A DNA stretch of 6,249 nt from assembly GCA_027001525.1 (NCBI GenBank), contig JALTMR010000186.1:1-6249 (forward strand), in the 5' to 3' direction. The DNA comes from Gammaproteobacteria bacterium (lineage in GTDB: Bacteria; Pseudomonadota; Gammaproteobacteria; Tenderiales; Tenderiaceae). Positions within the stretch are counted from its first letter, which is position 1; every line of letters starts with the position of its first letter. The notes under the pieces were generated by a model that did not search any database, was not told the origin of the DNA, and saw only the letters and a list, made by a program, of their open reading frames with translations. Shown here piece by piece: positions 5,597 through 6,249 of the stretch. The position numbers were made by a program, and so were the translations under genes.

Positions 5597-6249
5597 ATGA
5601 TGGACATGGGTGTGTTTGCGGGCGCAGTATTTCCCAGGGTGTTTTCCTCTCTTCTGGTCTCGGGTTTTTTGTTGGGGTTGTCGGGGTGCGGTGTTGACAG
5701 TGTCGCACCTAAAAAAGACTCGCCAAGCGTTGTGGTGACACCGTCGATAACCATTAGCGATGCCAGGCTGACAGAAGATGATAGTGGCACCGTGAACGCG
5801 GTGTTTGCGGTGACGTTATCCGAGGCGACCACGGTTGCAGTCAGTGTCAACTACGCCACCGCTGATGACAGTGCAACGACAGGGGATGGCGATTACCTTG
5901 CCGCGGCAGATACGCTGAACTTTGCTCCCGGGGTGACTTCGCAAATCATCAGCGTGAGTGTTTACGGTGACACCAATGTTGAAGAAGATGAGTCCTTTTT
6001 TATCAATCTGACTAGCCCCGTGAATGCCACTCTGGCCGATGGTCAGGGGGTGGGCACCATTCTCAACGATGATGACGTTGCCGTTGTTATTCCCCGGATC
6101 AGTATCTCTGATGCCAGCGTGACAGAGGGAGACAGCGGCACCGTGAACGCGGTCTTTACGGTGGCGCTATCCGAGGCGACCACCGTCGCAGTCAGTGTCG
6201 GTTATGCCACCGCCGATGACAGTGCAACGACAGGGGATGGCGATTATGT
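5597..6249 (+). CDS. Calx-beta repeat lipoprotein, N-terminal part (runs off window)
   Basis: The first 217 codons of a larger protein, open to the right edge; an in-frame stop at 5558-5560 bounds it upstream. Residues 15-30 are hydrophobic and end in the lipobox LSGC, with Cys31 (5687-5689) as the predicted lipidated residue. Gly follows it, not Asp, so outer-membrane sorting is likely. A short linker (about residues 32-50: GVDSVAPKKDSPSVVV) leads to tandem Calx-beta domains. The first shows the classic pattern: ISDARLTEDDSGTV, VNYATADDSATTGDGDY, then GTILNDDD at its end. The second begins at 6098 and is cut by the window. Calx-beta domains are calcium-binding beta-sandwiches found in bacterial surface and adhesion proteins, so a cell-surface or extracellular-matrix role is likely, but the effector part is not visible. 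The n-region has only one positive charge (Arg14), which is slightly weak for a signal peptide. The second start (ATG 5600) is possible. Confidence 0.85.
   Translation, partial: MMDMGVFAGAVFPRVFSSLLVSGFLLGLSGCGVDSVAPKKDSPSVVVTPSITISDARLTEDDSGTVNAVFAVTLSEATTVAVSVNYATADDSATTGDGDYLAAADTLNFAPGVTSQIISVSVYGDTNVEEDESFFINLTSPVNATLADGQGVGTILNDDDVAVVIPRISISDASVTEGDSGTVNAVFTVALSEATTVAVSVGYATADDSATTGDGDY
5747..6097 (+). repeat. Calx-beta tandem repeat, unit 1 (351 bp, 117 residues)
   Basis: Coding repeat from ITISDA to the linker ending VVIPR. It aligns with the next copy at an exact offset of 351 bp, checked at GATGCC (5759 and 6110) and GATGACA (5864 and 6215). Confidence 0.85.
6098..6249 (+). repeat. 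Calx-beta tandem repeat, unit 2 (partial, first 152 bp)
   Basis: Over the first 50 codons 43 residues are identical to unit 1. A 32-nt block (6215-6246) is identical to 5864-5895. Cut by the window end. Confidence 0.85.

Noticed and set aside
5458..5850. A 130-codon minus-strand frame opposite the lipoprotein start
   Set aside because: It is the antisense shadow of the Calx-beta gene and its leader; low-complexity T/S/V composition, no family motif, and the plus strand carries a lipobox and domain pattern.

Overview
The window looks like chromosomal DNA of a moderately GC-rich Gram-negative bacterium, most likely a gammaproteobacterium. The evidence is an RND exporter with a LolA-like partner and an outer-membrane beta-barrel, a TcdA/CsdL-type tRNA-modification enzyme very close to the E. 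coli form, and a lipoprotein signal. No rRNA or tRNA gene is present, so I do not name a genus.

Left third (1-2852, plus strand): the end of an operon. It holds the C-terminal part of an RND/MMPL-type inner-membrane transporter (cut by the window edge), a periplasmic LolA-like protein of the 'outer membrane lipoprotein-sorting' family (overlapping the transporter by 50 nt), and a 401-residue outer-membrane beta-barrel protein 6 nt further on. Together they supply an inner-membrane pump, a periplasmic carrier and an outer-membrane component, which suggests a trans-envelope lipid or hydrophobic-compound trafficking set. The cargo cannot be read from the sequence.

Middle (2849-5326, minus strand): a two-gene unit transcribed toward the operon, tcdA (tRNA t6A dehydratase) followed by a B12-binding-domain radical SAM protein of the DUF4080 type. 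The radical SAM stop codon overlaps the beta-barrel stop codon by 4 nt. Between the stop codon of tcdA and the start codon of the radical SAM gene lies a 166-bp MITE-like element with perfect 19-bp terminal inverted repeats that include CTAG at both ends. Removing one CTAG and the interior leaves TAG directly followed by ATG. The element therefore appears to have inserted exactly into a stop/start junction and rebuilt it on both sides.

Right end (5327-6249): a 270-bp divergent intergenic region, then the start of a plus-strand gene that runs off the window. It encodes a lipoprotein (lipobox LSGC) carrying tandem Calx-beta repeats of 117 residues (351 bp). One full unit and the start of a second are visible.

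The most noteworthy items are the MITE at the tcdA/radical SAM junction, including a frame that is open from one TAG to the other, the Calx-beta repeat gene, and the three-layer export operon. I see no CRISPR array, phage module, defence system or RNA gene.
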